Assembly (NCBI RefSeq): GCF_023347535.1
Contig: NZ_CP094473.1
Coordinates: 1,736,001 to 1,800,000, forward strand
Length of the DNA stretch: 64,000 nucleotides
Direction of reading: 5' to 3'
Origin: Faecalibacterium sp. HTF-F
GTDB lineage: Bacteria > Bacillota > Clostridia > Oscillospirales > Ruminococcaceae
The notes under the pieces are model-generated. The model was not told the DNA's origin. It did not search any database and worked only from the letters and a program-made list of their open reading frames with translations. Shown here piece by piece: positions 30,729 to 45,134 of the stretch. Both the position numbers and the translations under genes were made by a program. How positions within the stretch are numbered: the first letter of the stretch is position 1; every line of letters begins with the position of its first letter.

Positions 30729-31286
30729 TCAATCATCCGTTGGATTCATGATTGCATTCAGATTGTCTATCACGAATTCCTGTGCATTCTCATCGTAGAC
30801 AACGCACGGATATTCTCCATGTACTCCTGTACGGATTTCAGTAGTGATTCCCATCGCAATACCACTGGCAGTTGGAACCTTGCGACATTTTCCATCTGAA
30901 ATATCTTCCTCCTCCATAAGTCCAACTTTTACCAGCCACGTGGTGATGGTTCGATAAGATACCTTCCGCATTTTCTTTTTGTCCAGAATCTCATTTACTT
31001 TATAGCTGATTCCACTGGCAGGTATCGGTGTTTTTGACGGTACATATTGCAGCTTTTCTTCTTCCGTAATGTAAAACAGTTTCTTATCCTTCTCGGACAC
31101 CTTTTTAGGTTCATGACCATCAAGCTGTTTTCTCAGGACATCGGATACAAAGAACAGGCATCGAGAAATCTTTACGTTATTCACGATGTCCTGTTCTGGA
31201 ATCGGTGTTCCATCCAGTGGATTCAACCCATTGGCAAGGCTGTCAATATAGTGTTTTGCGTGGTGGAGTTTTTCCTGTTCAGTCAT
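30729..31286 (-). CDS. hypothetical protein, conserved type
   Basis: Protein of 185 aa, soluble. YIDSLANGLNPLDGTPIPEQDIVNNVKISRCLFFVSDVLRKQL is followed by a middle part with SGISYKVNEILDKKKMRKVSYRTITTWLVKVGLMEEE, which looks like a winged helix. The LANGLNPLDG motif occurs in small Firmicute proteins of unknown role. It stands just outside the ICE, in chromosomal DNA, preceded by AGGAG and followed by a strong terminator. Confidence 0.65.
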   Translation of the reverse strand: MTEQEKLHHAKHYIDSLANGLNPLDGTPIPEQDIVNNVKISRCLFFVSDVLRKQLDGHEPKKVSEKDKKLFYITEEEKLQYVPSKTPIPASGISYKVNEILDKKKMRKVSYRTITTWLVKVGLMEEEDISDGKCRKVPTASGIAMGITTEIRTGVHGEYPCVVYDENAQEFVIDNLNAIMNPTDD

Positions 31287-31336
31287 CGAGCACACTCTCC
31301 TGTACACTTTACATAATATAGAGTTCTATTGTCTTA

Positions 31337-31516
31337 TCAGACATTCAAAATCTTCTGAACTGCATACGACTTTGCATATTGTCCGCACAATTCACACATA
31401 AAAAGCCCACTGCGTGCAGATACCGATTCTCCCGGATGGCTACGGGCGACTTCTTCAGGTGCGATATGAGTCCAGCCCTTAGAAGACCACACACATACAT
31501 GCGTTAGTGATCCCAT
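31337..31516 (-). CDS. short zinc-finger-like protein, possibly a gene remnant
   Basis: Protein of 59 aa: MGSLTHVCVWSSKGWTHIAPEEVARSHPGESVSARSGLFMCELCGQY. The CELC pair suggests half of a zinc site, and the text ends abruptly after it, as if a longer protein had been cut. GAGGAG precedes ATG 31516. It lies in an AT-rich gap beside the ICE end and may be decayed. Confidence 0.45.
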   Translation of the reverse strand: MGSLTHVCVWSSKGWTHIAPEEVARSHPGESVSARSGLFMCELCGQYAKSYAVQKILNV

Positions 31517-31912
31517 AATAGTTCTCCTCATACACTTTGTCGAACCCAATTATAATAGATTAATATTACCACTAATAGTTCAACAATAAAATAGAAATTC
31601 CAAACAGCCGCATTTTATCCAAATCATTCGGTTGAAATTTGTTTGTTATACCAGTTTTTTCGGTACATCAGCCTGCATCCGGCGGATGCAGTTCACGGGT
31701 TTTGGTGTCCCCCAACAAGCATTTTGCAATGAAAAAGTTGCCGTTGTATATCTCATCTCTGAAATTCTGGAGAAAACATTTTGTTTTTTCGTCTGTCTAC
31801 TTGACAGGGAGCGGTTCACTATCCTTGTGCAACAGCCTCTTGTCTTTCTGTGGGCGTGCTTTCACTGGGCGGTTACCTATGAAGCCTCTCAACGTGCTTC
31901 CCGTATTTGAAA
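31517..31912. other. intergenic region without a recognisable gene
   Basis: About 400 nt. Short frames exist on both strands but none has a ribosome site and a plausible protein. It contains one CTGCATCC/GGATGCAG hairpin near 31675. Confidence 0.5.
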
Positions 31913-31956
31913 AAAGGACGCCTGTCCTCGGTTTTTCCCGAGGGCAGGCGTCCTTT
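31913..31956 (-). terminator. terminator of the ABC importer operon
   Basis: Stem of about 19 bp (AAAGGACGCCTG... with ...CAGGCGTCCTTT), followed in the transcript by T residues. Confidence 0.92.
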
Positions 31957-31982
31957 GATTTTTGCGGGCAACGAAATTTTTA

Positions 31983-32777
31983 TTAGGACAGGATCATGCG
32001 GTCGTTTGCAAACTCACCGCCGCTGGCGATCTGGAATTTGGCCAGCAGGTCAGAAACATGCAGATTCTTCTTTTCCTCACCGGCCACGTCATAGATGATG
32101 TGGCCCTCGTGCATCATGATGAGGCGGTTGCCATACTTGATGGCATCCTTCATGTTATGGGTGATCATCATGGTGGTCAGGTGGTTTTCCTCCACGATCT
32201 TGGCTGACAAGGTCAGCACCTTTAATGCCGTCTTGGGGTCCAATGCCGCCGTGTGCTCGTCCAGCAGCAGCAGCTTGGGCTTGTTCATGGTAGCCATCAG
32301 CAGGGTCAGTGCCTGACGCTGACCGCCGGAAAGCAGGCCTACACGGGCGGTCAGACGATTTTCAAGGCCCAGATCAAGGGTCTTGAGCAGCTCACGGTAC
32401 TGCTCACGCTCGGCCTTTGTGATGCCGATGCGCAGGGTACGTGGCTTGCCACGGCGGGCTGCCAGCGCAAGGTTTTCTTCGATCTGCATGGTGGCGGCGG
32501 TGCCGGTCATGGGATCCTGAAATACACGGCCGATATAGGCTGCGCGCTGATGCTCGCTCAGGCGGGTGACATCCACACCATCAATGATGATCTTGCCCTC
32601 ATCCACCGGCCACACACCGGCAACAGCATTGAGCATCGTAGATTTGCCCGCACCATTGCCGCCGATCACAGTGACAAAATCGCCCTCATTCAGCTTCAGG
32701 TTCAGGCCGTTCAGGGCAGTTTTCTGGTTGACCGTGCCAGCGTTAAAGGTCTTGGAAACGTTCTGGATCTCAAGCAT
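31983..32777 (-). CDS. ABC importer ATPase
   Basis: Protein of 264 aa. Walker A GGNGAGKSTM, signature LSGGQRQALTLLMA, Walker B KLLLLDEHTAALDP and the switch histidine MMITHNM are all present. It is the energising subunit for the adjacent permease and binding protein. ATG 32777 is preferred over 32786 because AAGGAGG then lies 9 nt upstream. The permease gene overlaps its start by 8 nt. The trio resembles the TrpXYZ/YufO-type importers of Firmicutes. Confidence 0.93.
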   Translation of the reverse strand: MLEIQNVSKTFNAGTVNQKTALNGLNLKLNEGDFVTVIGGNGAGKSTMLNAVAGVWPVDEGKIIIDGVDVTRLSEHQRAAYIGRVFQDPMTGTAATMQIEENLALAARRGKPRTLRIGITKAEREQYRELLKTLDLGLENRLTARVGLLSGGQRQALTLLMATMNKPKLLLLDEHTAALDPKTALKVLTLSAKIVEENHLTTMMITHNMKDAIKYGNRLIMMHEGHIIYDVAGEEKKNLHVSDLLAKFQIASGGEFANDRMILS

Positions 32778-33711
32778 TTTTTGCATCCTCCTTTGCCTTC
32801 TTCACCGGCTTCGAGAAGTACTTGCCCTTCCAGTACGGCACGGCAAGGAAAATTGCCACCACGGAGGCGCTCAGCAGCTTGAGCAGGTTTGCATCAAAGC
32901 CCAGCGTCAGCACCAGCTGGATCACAATGTAGTAGATGATGGCACCCAGAGAAACGGCAGCCATCTTGAGTGCAAAGTTGTGGAAGATGCGGCTGAACAG
33001 TGCCTCGCCGATGATAACCGCAGCCAGACCAATGACGATGGCGCCACGGCCCATGCCGACATCTGCAAAGCCCTGATACTGGCTCAGCAACGCACCGGAC
33101 AGAGCCACAAGACCATTGGAGACCGCCAGACCCATCACAATATTGAAGTTGGTGTTGATGCCCTGCGCCCGGGACATTGCGGGGTTGGAGCCGGTAGCAC
33201 GGATGGCGCAGCCCAGCTCGGTGCCAAAGAACCAGTACAGGATACCGATGAGCGCAGCGGTAACGATGATGACCATGATAATGGGGTTATGGAGTGCAAA
33301 TTCCTTGACCCAGCGCAGGGAGATCAGCAGACTGTACTTATCCACATTGATAGCCTGATTGGCCTTGCCCATGATTTTGAGGTTGATGGAATACAGCGAA
33401 AGCTGGGTCAGGATACCGGCAAGGATAGCCGGGATTCCCATAAAAGTGTGCAGGATGCCGGTGACAAAGCCTGCCAGCAAGCCTGCCAACAGCGCCATGA
33501 ACAGCGAGACCCAGACATTCTGGCCGGACAGCAGGCACATGACGCACACTGCGCCGCCGGTGCCAAAGGAACCATCCACGGTCAGGTCAGCCACATCCAA
33601 AATGCGGTAGGTCAGATACACGCCAATGGCCATGATGCCCCAGATAAGGCCCTGTGCGCAGGCACCCGGCAAAGCGCCCGGCAGATTTGCCAATCTTGCA
33701 ATAACGTCCAA
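32770..33711 (-). CDS. ABC importer permease (branched-chain/TrpY-like fold)
   Basis: Protein of 313 aa with eight or more transmembrane helices (LIWGIMAIGVYLTYRILDVADLTVDGSFGTGGAV; FNIVMGLAVSNGLVALSGALLSQYQGFADVGMGRGAIVIGLAAVIIGEAL). The latter stretch is the coupling-loop region. The family is the LivH-like permeases. TTG 33711 is the start, with AGGAGG 7 nt upstream. It is the middle gene of a three-gene importer. Confidence 0.9.
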   Translation of the reverse strand: MDVIARLANLPGALPGACAQGLIWGIMAIGVYLTYRILDVADLTVDGSFGTGGAVCVMCLLSGQNVWVSLFMALLAGLLAGFVTGILHTFMGIPAILAGILTQLSLYSINLKIMGKANQAINVDKYSLLISLRWVKEFALHNPIIMVIIVTAALIGILYWFFGTELGCAIRATGSNPAMSRAQGINTNFNIVMGLAVSNGLVALSGALLSQYQGFADVGMGRGAIVIGLAAVIIGEALFSRIFHNFALKMAAVSLGAIIYYIVIQLVLTLGFDANLLKLLSASVVAIFLAVPYWKGKYFSKPVKKAKEDAKNA

Positions 33712-33827
33712 AACAATTCCTCCTGATTCTGATACACTTTTTTATTCGCCCGTTTGAATACGGGAAAGCGGAGAAGAGCGTTCTCAGCCCTTCTCCGCTG
33801 ATTTTCTATTTTGTTTTCCGAAATACT

Positions 33828-34859
33828 TTAGCCTTCGATTTCCTCGTAGCCATCGGGAACGGTCAGGCCCAGATCGTCGCAGATGGCCTTGTTGTACTTC
33901 TTGGTTACATCGGTGTACTCGATGGGCATAGAAGAAATATCAGCCTCGCCATTCAGGATCTTGACTGCCATCTCACCGGTGGTGTAGCCCAGATCGTAGT
34001 AGCTGATGGAAAGGGTGGCCACACCGCAGCCGGCGCAGATGCCCTCTTCGCCTGCGAACACAGGCTTCTTTGCCGGGCGGCAGATACCGTCCACGATGCC
34101 GGTGTTGGCAGCGACCGTATTATCGGTAGGAACGTACAGAGCATCGTTCTCGTCCGCAGCCTTCTGGCAGACAGAGGACAGGTCGTTGGAATCAGAGAAA
34201 GCGTACTGAGTAACGGTGACACCCTTTTCCTCCAGATACTTCTGAACCTCGTCCACCTGATACTGGCTGTTGGCCTCAGCAGAGCAGTACAGCAGGCCAA
34301 CCTTCTTGGCTTCAGGCATCCACTCCACGATCATCTCAGCCTGCTGATCCAGCGGGGCCAGATCGGAAGTGCCGGAGATATTGCCGCCCACAACGCCGTC
34401 GAAATCGGTCAGGCCCAAAGCCACACCGTACTCGGTAACAGAGGTGCCCAGCACCGGGATAGTGTTGGTGGCAGACTGTGCAGCCTGCAGGGCAGGAGTG
34501 GCGTTTGCCATGATCAGATCCACACCAGCAGAAACAAAGCCGTTGGTGATGGTAGCGCAGGTTGCAGAATCGCCCTGTGCGTTCTGGAAATCGAAAGTAA
34601 CATTCTCACCGAAGGACGCAGTCAAAGCATCTTCAAAACCCTGAGTGGCGGCATCCAGAGCGGCATGCTGCACCAGCTGGCAGATACCAATGGTGAACTT
34701 CTGGCCGTCAGCTGCAGCAGAGGTTGCTGCAGAAGATGCAGGGGCGGCAGAAGAAGCAGCTGCAGAAGATGCAGAAGAACCGCCGCAGGCAGTCAGAGCA
34801 GCTGCAGCACCGCAGGCAGCGGCTGCTGCCAGAAACGAACGACGAGTGATTTTACGCAT
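33828..34859 (-). CDS. ABC substrate-binding lipoprotein (TrpX-like)
   Basis: Protein of 343 aa. The signal MRKITRRSFLAAAAACGAAA ends in lipobox LTAC, with a twin-arginine motif, then an Ala/Ser linker. The binding domain begins KFTIGICQLVQHAALDAATQGFEDALTASFG, the ABC_sub_bind pattern, with DLIMANATPALQAAQ and EGICAGCGVATLSISYYDLGYTTGEMAVKIL. Related proteins bind tryptophan or other small ligands, but the ligand here is not shown. First gene of the importer operon. Confidence 0.9.
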   Translation of the reverse strand: MRKITRRSFLAAAAACGAAAALTACGGSSASSAAASSAAPASSAATSAAADGQKFTIGICQLVQHAALDAATQGFEDALTASFGENVTFDFQNAQGDSATCATITNGFVSAGVDLIMANATPALQAAQSATNTIPVLGTSVTEYGVALGLTDFDGVVGGNISGTSDLAPLDQQAEMIVEWMPEAKKVGLLYCSAEANSQYQVDEVQKYLEEKGVTVTQYAFSDSNDLSSVCQKAADENDALYVPTDNTVAANTGIVDGICRPAKKPVFAGEEGICAGCGVATLSISYYDLGYTTGEMAVKILNGEADISSMPIEYTDVTKKYNKAICDDLGLTVPDGYEEIEG

Positions 34860-34964
34860 AATGATCTATCTCCTCTATCTCTTTGCTTACGCGGCCTACA
34901 GGTGCCGCGCCAGAAAGCATAGTCTTGTATGCGGGACTTGTACAGTCTCGCTTTACACTCGTGA

Positions 34965-34993
34965 AGTATAACACACATTTCGCGGTAAAACAA
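34965..34993 (-). promoter_or_regulatory. promoter of the ABC importer operon
   Basis: TTGTTT, 17-bp spacer, TATACT. The spacer contains CCGCGAAATGTG, also present in the pheS promoter. The leader of about 100 nt has a CGCGGC/GCCGCG hairpin. Confidence 0.7.
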
Positions 34994-35049
34994 CTCACTT
35001 TTGTTCAAAAACGGCCTTTATTATCGATTGCATCAAATATATCTATCGA

Positions 35050-35775
35050 TTATTTTGATTTGTTATTTTGCTTTTTCTGATATTCCGTCAATTTTATAAT
35101 TTCGCCATTCAGCCAATCGAGATTGCGCTCCAACTGCGGCAGAAACAGCTGTGCGTAATCGTAGTTAAAGTACAGCGCCTGCCAGAGTTTCGCCTGCATC
35201 CGCCGTACCAGCACCGGGCTGAGCAGCATCTCGGCCTGTTCCACTACATCTTCCAGCTCCATACAGCCCAGTGCCCAGCGCACGTCCGTCTGCTCCCGGG
35301 CGGGAACATCATAGCGGGACAGGTAATCCTCCACCTTCGCTTCGATCACCCGTCCGCCGCAGGCAGTAGGCTGCAGAAAATAACTCACCTCCCCTTCCCT
35401 GCTGATCTCCTGCGCCAGCGGGTAAAGTGCACACACCAGCGGCTCAGCATCATGGATGGCGCAGTGATTCCCGGTGAGGAAAGGACAATTGTTTCGGTTT
35501 TCTTTCACCGGGGCCAGCCGCAGCACCGGCAGATGGCTCACTGTGCCGATGCTTGCCCGGCAGAACCCCCGCGCCACTATTAGCGGTGGCAGACGCAGCC
35601 GGGCCGCAATGCGCCAGAGATCAAAGCCCGACAGCACGATATCCTCCCGCCCCCGGCAGCAATCGCCACAGCCATTGCACGCAAAGCTGAAATGCGCGTC
35701 CCGTGCCAGCAGAGGCATGGCATCCGTACGTGTGAAATCAATCTGTCCGCAAAGGTCGATATGATGGTTCCTCAT
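35050..35775 (-). CDS. YkgJ-family cysteine cluster protein
   Basis: Protein of 241 aa. FACNGCGDCCRG and NNCPFLTGNHCAIHDAEPLVCALYPL give the cysteine cluster of YkgJ-like proteins, which probably bind zinc or an iron-sulfur cluster. ACGG forms a further cysteine. The C-terminal part is helical. Function unknown. It stands alone between the importer and the rRNA operon; the rRNA terminator region lies upstream. Confidence 0.82.
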   Translation of the reverse strand: MRNHHIDLCGQIDFTRTDAMPLLARDAHFSFACNGCGDCCRGREDIVLSGFDLWRIAARLRLPPLIVARGFCRASIGTVSHLPVLRLAPVKENRNNCPFLTGNHCAIHDAEPLVCALYPLAQEISREGEVSYFLQPTACGGRVIEAKVEDYLSRYDVPAREQTDVRWALGCMELEDVVEQAEMLLSPVLVRRMQAKLWQALYFNYDYAQLFLPQLERNLDWLNGEIIKLTEYQKKQNNKSK

Positions 35776-35856
35776 TTGTTCTTCCTTCTTTCCCTGCAAT
35801 CCTGCCCACATAAATTCAAAAAAGCCCTGAGACATCCATCTCAGAGCTTTCTGTTC

Positions 35857-35973
<117 letters not shown>

Positions 35974-36099
35974 CCGATTTGACTGGCCTAGTATAACATA
36001 CATGTTGTACTTTGTCCAGTGTTTCTTAGAAGGACGTGCCTTCAAAACTGAATAATCACTGCTAGCATTTTTTCGTTGACTCTCAGAGTCTCAAGCGAA

Positions 36100-40727
<4,628 letters not shown>

Positions 40728-40913
40728 GATATTTATCACTTAAAAGTGTTAAATCTTGTTCGCTCAGCACGCAATCGCTTGCGTCCTGTGTGAATTACTT
40801 TTGGAATTGTTTTAAGTGTTTTTCCAAACACATAAAGGTTCCTTACAAGTTTTTCGATATTGTTCAATTTTCAAGGTCCTGTGCGCCTCAGCCTTGCGGC
40901 TGACGACCTGTTT
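40728..40913 (-). other. rRNA operon leader
   Basis: About 190 nt between promoter P2 and 16S. It holds no gene, only the processing-type motif GGACCTTGAAAATTGAAC (40863-40880). Confidence 0.6.
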
Positions 40914-40942
40914 ATTGTACCACCGAAGTGGTTTTTTGTCAA
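40914..40942 (-). promoter_or_regulatory. rRNA promoter P2
   Basis: TTGACA, 17-bp spacer, TACAAT. The spacer is CCAC-TTCG-GTGG-like. Confidence 0.85.
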
Positions 40943-41101
40943 GCCTTATTTTTTAGAAGCTTTTGAACTTTCTGAACTTGGACGCTCAAGAAGTTTCTCA
41001 GAACAAACTGGAACTTTTTTCAGCGTCTATTGGTTCTTTTCAAGGGCTTCCTGCTGTGGCTTCGGAAGTCATTCTTTTGCCTCAGCGCTTGGCGCTCAAG
41101 T

Positions 41102-41130
41102 ATAATACCACACCCCCGCCCCCTTGTCAA
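41102..41130 (-). promoter_or_regulatory. rRNA promoter P1
   Basis: TTGACA, 17-bp GC-rich spacer ending TGTGG, TATTAT, about 190 bp upstream of P2. Confidence 0.85.
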
Positions 41131-41271
41131 CACTTTTTGACAACTTTTTTCATCTTTTTTCTTGCGCTGCTGAAAAACGTTCATTTTCTTGTATTCAACG
41201 TTCTCTTTTTACGCAAAAAAGCCGCCTGCACATTCCTGCACAGACGGCCTTATATTACTTATATAATAAAG

Positions 41272-43683
41272 TTAGCGGATCTCGATGCCAAGCTTGAACT
41301 TCAGGTTGCCGAGGATCTTCTTGACCACACGCTCCACTTCCTCAGCGGAAACTTCCTTCTTCGGGTCGGACAGAGACAGGGTGAATGCCATGCTCTTCTT
41401 ACCCTCGCCCAGATTTGCGCCGCGGTAGATATCGAACAGCTTGATCTCACCCACCAGAGGGCTGGCCTTCTTGATGGTTTCTTCAATCTCGCCGCAGGTA
41501 GTCTTTTCATCGCAGACCAGTGCCAAATCACGCTTGACAGCAGCATAGGGGCTGAGCGGCTGATAGCGCAGCTCGCCGTCCACGCAGGACATCAGGGCCT
41601 CGTAATCCAGCTCGCCCAGATAAATATTCTGGCTGTCTTTCTGATCCTTTGCAATTTCCAGCTCGCCGTTGATCTCGTTGGACAGCTTGCCGAATACACC
41701 CAGACGCTTGTCACCGCAGTAAACAGCAGCACTGATGCCGGGGTGCAGCCAAGAGGTGGTCTCGCGCTTGTAGTCAAAGCTCAGGCCAAAGCCGGCTGCC
41801 AGTGCTTCCAGTGCACCCTTGACGGTGAAGAAATCTTCTTCAGGGCCGAATGCGCCGATGCACAGGGTCTGGCGCTCGTGCGGATGCTCGTTGATGGGCA
41901 GTTCCTTGGCAAGATACACCGGTGCCATCTCGAACAGACGGCCTTCCGTGTTGCCCTTCTTGAGATTGTCCACAATGACATTCAGCATGGAGGGAGCCAG
42001 CAGGGTACGCATGATGGACAGATTCTCACTGATGGGGTTCAGGATGCGAATGGCCTTGCGGGCAGCATCGTCCGCCGGGATGTGCAGCATATCCAGTTCT
42101 GCGTTGGAGTAGAAGGCCAGCGTGGAGGCCTCGTAGAAGCCCTGCGCAGCCAGCAGACGCTTGGTCTTGAGCTGCTGCTTCTGGTCGTAGTTCAGACCGC
42201 CGTTTGTAACGGAGGCGGTGTTCAGGAAGGTGGGCACGATGTGGTCGTAGCCGTACTCACGGATGACCTCCTCGGCCAGATCCGGGAAGCTCTCCACGTC
42301 CTCGCGGTACAGGGGTGCGGACACGTCCCAGCTGCCATCGGCCTGTACATCCACCGTGAACTCCAGACGCTGCAGAATGTCGATCATGGTCTGATCCGGC
42401 ACGGTAATGCCCAGCACGCCGCAGATCTTAGCCGGGGTGGTAACGATGTGCTTGCGCTCCATCGGGCGGCCATCGGTCAGGTCATATTCCAGCGTGGTGA
42501 TGTCGCCGCAGTCCAGCTCCTGGATCAGGTGCAGGGCACGGGCAAGACCCAGTTCAGGAGAGTGGCGGTCCACACCCTTCTCGTAGCGGGCGGATGAGTC
42601 GCTGTTCTGGCCCAGAGCGCGGCTGGTCTTACGCACGCAGTCGCGGGCGAAGGTGGCACACTCAAACAGCAGGCTGGTGGTGTTCTCGTCCATGCCGGAG
42701 TTTGCGCCGCCCATGATGCCGGCAAGTGCCACCGGCTTTTCGGCATCGCAGATGACCAGATTGTTGGGGTTCAGGGTAAATTCCTTCTCGTCCAGTGTGA
42801 CGATCTTCTCACCCTCATGGGCACGGCGCACATCGATGGTGCGGCCGGCGACCTTGTTCAGGTCAAAGGCGTGCATGGGCTGACCCATTTCCAGCAGGGT
42901 GTGGTTGGTGATATCCACCACGTTGCTGATGGAGCGCAGGCCGCACAGAGCCAGATGGCGCTTCATCCAGCGGGGAGACTCGCCCATGCGGATGTTGCGC
43001 ACATAGTGTGCCATGTAGCGGGGGCACAGGTCCGGTGCCTCCACCTTGACGGTGATGGGCGCATCCGGCTCGCAGGCAGTCTTGTAGTCCATGGCGGGCA
43101 TGTGCAGGGGCTTACCCAGAACGGCAGCCACCTCGCGGGCGATGCCCAGAACGGACTGGCAGTCCGGACGGTTTGCGGTGATGGAGATATCAAAGATATA
43201 GTCATCAAGACCCACCACGGGAGCAATGTCGGTGCCGGGGACAGAATCCTCGGGCAGGATGAGCAGGCCGTAGACCTCAGAGCCCGGGAACAGATCGTCG
43301 TTCAGACCCAGCTCTTCGCCGGAGCACAGCATACCGTTGGACTCCACGCCCTGCATCTTGCGGGCCTTGATCTTGATGCCGCCGGGCAGGGTGGAGCCAT
43401 CCAGAGCAGCGGGCACGCAGTCGCCCAGCTTCATGTTGGCGGCACCGGTGCTGATGCGGATGTCGTGGCCGTAGTCGCCGCAGTCCACCACACACTTGGT
43501 CAGGTGGGTGCCCTCCTGCTTTTCCATCTCCACGATCTTGCCGACGACAACCTTGCTGATGCCGGCATCCAGCGGGATCAGCTCTTCGACCTCAAAGCCG
43601 CAGGAGAAGAGCTTTTCCTCCAGTTCCTGCGCAGTAACGTCGATGTCTACAAATTCTTTTAACCAGCTGAAAGGTACTTTCAT
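41272..43683 (-). CDS. pheT: phenylalanyl-tRNA synthetase beta subunit
   Basis: Protein of 803 aa, full length. The tRNA-binding EMAP domain is N-terminal (VGKIVEMEKQEGTHLTKCVVDCGD). The B3/B4 editing domain and the B5 helicase-like domain follow. The catalytic-like core contains YEKGVDRHSPELGLARALHLI and EVIREYGYDHIVPT. The C-terminus is the FDX-ACB anticodon-binding domain (LSPYAAVKRDLALVCDEKTTCGEIEETI). It pairs with PheS as an alpha2-beta2 enzyme that charges tRNA-Phe. It lies 18 nt downstream of pheS, in the T-box-controlled operon. Confidence 0.98.
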   Translation of the reverse strand: MKVPFSWLKEFVDIDVTAQELEEKLFSCGFEVEELIPLDAGISKVVVGKIVEMEKQEGTHLTKCVVDCGDYGHDIRISTGAANMKLGDCVPAALDGSTLPGGIKIKARKMQGVESNGMLCSGEELGLNDDLFPGSEVYGLLILPEDSVPGTDIAPVVGLDDYIFDISITANRPDCQSVLGIAREVAAVLGKPLHMPAMDYKTACEPDAPITVKVEAPDLCPRYMAHYVRNIRMGESPRWMKRHLALCGLRSISNVVDITNHTLLEMGQPMHAFDLNKVAGRTIDVRRAHEGEKIVTLDEKEFTLNPNNLVICDAEKPVALAGIMGGANSGMDENTTSLLFECATFARDCVRKTSRALGQNSDSSARYEKGVDRHSPELGLARALHLIQELDCGDITTLEYDLTDGRPMERKHIVTTPAKICGVLGITVPDQTMIDILQRLEFTVDVQADGSWDVSAPLYREDVESFPDLAEEVIREYGYDHIVPTFLNTASVTNGGLNYDQKQQLKTKRLLAAQGFYEASTLAFYSNAELDMLHIPADDAARKAIRILNPISENLSIMRTLLAPSMLNVIVDNLKKGNTEGRLFEMAPVYLAKELPINEHPHERQTLCIGAFGPEEDFFTVKGALEALAAGFGLSFDYKRETTSWLHPGISAAVYCGDKRLGVFGKLSNEINGELEIAKDQKDSQNIYLGELDYEALMSCVDGELRYQPLSPYAAVKRDLALVCDEKTTCGEIEETIKKASPLVGEIKLFDIYRGANLGEGKKSMAFTLSLSDPKKEVSAEEVERVVKKILGNLKFKLGIEIR

Positions 43684-43701
43684 TGTCTCTTCTCTCCCCT
43701 C

Positions 43702-44724
43702 TTATTCGTGAAACTGCTTGAGGAACTGCAGGTTGTTCTCGAACATCAGGCCGATGTTGTTGATGCCATACTTCAGCATGGCGATACGCTCGATGCCGAT
43801 GCCGAAGGCGAAACCGGAATACTCGTCCGGGTCGATATTGCAGTTCTCCAGCACCTTGCGGTTGACAACGCCGCCGCCCAGCACCTCGATCCAGCCGGTG
43901 TGCTTGCACAGCGGGCAGCCCTTGCCGTGGCACTCGAAGCAGCTCACGTCCACCTCCACGCTGGGCTCGGTGAACGGGAAGTAGGAGGGACGCAGGCGGG
44001 TGCGGGTGTCAGCGCCGAACAGCTTCTGCACGAAGGTGTTCAGTGCGCCCTGCAGGTCGCCCAGCGTGATGCCCTTATCCACCACCAGACCTTCCATCTG
44101 GTGGAACATGGGGCTGTGGGTGGCGTCGGAGTCGGAGCGGAACACACGGCCGGGCATCAGGATCTTGATGGGCGGCTTCTGAACGTCCATGGTGCGGATC
44201 TGGCCGCCGGAAGTCTGGGTACGCAGCAGGAACTCCTCCGACAGGTAGAAGGTGTCCTGCATGTCGCGTGCCGGGTGATCCTTGGGCACGTTCAGGCGGG
44301 TAAAGTTGTGGTCATCGTCCTCGATCTCCGGGAAGGTGCCCACCGAAAAGCCCATGCCGGAGAACACGTCGATGATCTGGTTGGTGATCAGGGTCAGCGG
44401 GTGCAGGCCGCCCATGGGGCGGGTCTTGGCAGGCAGCGTGATATCCACCGTCTCCGCAGCATTGCGGGCAGCAAGCTCTGCCTGCTTCACCTGTTCTGCG
44501 GCAGCGTCATAGTCTGCCTGCACCTTGGCCTTAAGTTCGTTGATGATCTTGCCCATGGCAGGACGCTCTTCCGGCGCAACGGTGCGCAGGTTCTTCATCA
44601 GGGCAGGGATCTTGCCGTTTTTGCTGAGGTACTCCTGCCAGAAGGAGGCCAGCGTTTCCTTGCCGGACACCTGACCAAGGCTTTCAGCGGCCTGTTTTGC
44701 CAGCTCGTCGATCATTGCTTGCAT
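43702..44724 (-). CDS. pheS: phenylalanyl-tRNA synthetase alpha subunit
   Basis: Protein of 340 aa. An N-terminal coiled coil (MQAMIDELAKQAAESLGQVSGK) is followed by the class II core: motif 1 HPLTLITNQIIDVFSGMGF, motif 2 FRSDSDATHSPMFHQMEGLVVDKGIT, and a Cys cluster CFECHGKGCPLCKHTGWIEVLGGG. Motif 3 is GFAFGIGIERIAMLKYGINNI. ATG 44724 follows GGAGAG. The T-box leader precedes it. Confidence 0.98.
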   Translation of the reverse strand: MQAMIDELAKQAAESLGQVSGKETLASFWQEYLSKNGKIPALMKNLRTVAPEERPAMGKIINELKAKVQADYDAAAEQVKQAELAARNAAETVDITLPAKTRPMGGLHPLTLITNQIIDVFSGMGFSVGTFPEIEDDDHNFTRLNVPKDHPARDMQDTFYLSEEFLLRTQTSGGQIRTMDVQKPPIKILMPGRVFRSDSDATHSPMFHQMEGLVVDKGITLGDLQGALNTFVQKLFGADTRTRLRPSYFPFTEPSVEVDVSCFECHGKGCPLCKHTGWIEVLGGGVVNRKVLENCNIDPDEYSGFAFGIGIERIAMLKYGINNIGLMFENNLQFLKQFHE

Positions 44725-44768
44725 GGATGTTCTCTCCTTTATTCTTCGTGTTGATGAGCGGAGTGCAA

Positions 44769-45065
44769 CAAAAAAGCTCCGTCCCCCTGCCCGATTTCTC
44801 AGGCAAAAGGGACGAAGCCGTAATTCTTCTGCTCCGCGGTACCACCCGGTTTCCACCCGTGCACAGATGCCGGGCGGCTCTCAGAACGCCGTAACGGGGC
44901 GCAACCGTTCTGTGCTAGTGAGCTTCCGCCTTTCGCACAGACCGCTCAGGAGCGAACTTCAGCCAGCCCGCACACGGAAGCCCTTTCAGCCGGTGAAGCT
45001 TCTCTCTTTGCCGTGCGGTACAGACCTACTCTCTCCGTCGCTGCGTTTGGGAGTATTCAGGTTTA
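44769..45065 (-). promoter_or_regulatory. T-box riboswitch of pheST
   Basis: The conserved T-box GGGTGGTACCGCGG is at 44834-44847. A terminator hairpin (GCTCCGTCCCC... with ...GGGACGAAGC and T-run) lies at 44769-44818. A candidate specifier TTC (Phe) is at 44954-44956 in stem I, uncertain without folding. Uncharged tRNA-Phe would favour read-through into pheS. Confidence 0.93.
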
Positions 45066-45076
45066 TAACCGTATGT

Positions 45077-45105
45077 ATACTACCACATTTCGCGGAAGTT
45101 TGCAA
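45077..45105 (-). promoter_or_regulatory. promoter of pheST
   Basis: TTGCAA, 17-bp spacer, TAGTAT. The spacer carries CCGCGAAATGTG, as does the importer promoter. Confidence 0.75.
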
Positions 45106-45134
45106 GGGGTTGTATCATTTCCGCCCAAACAGGA

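Noticed and set aside
40963..42597. 544-codon plus-strand open frame
   Set aside because: Starts in the rRNA promoter region and runs antisense to pheT.
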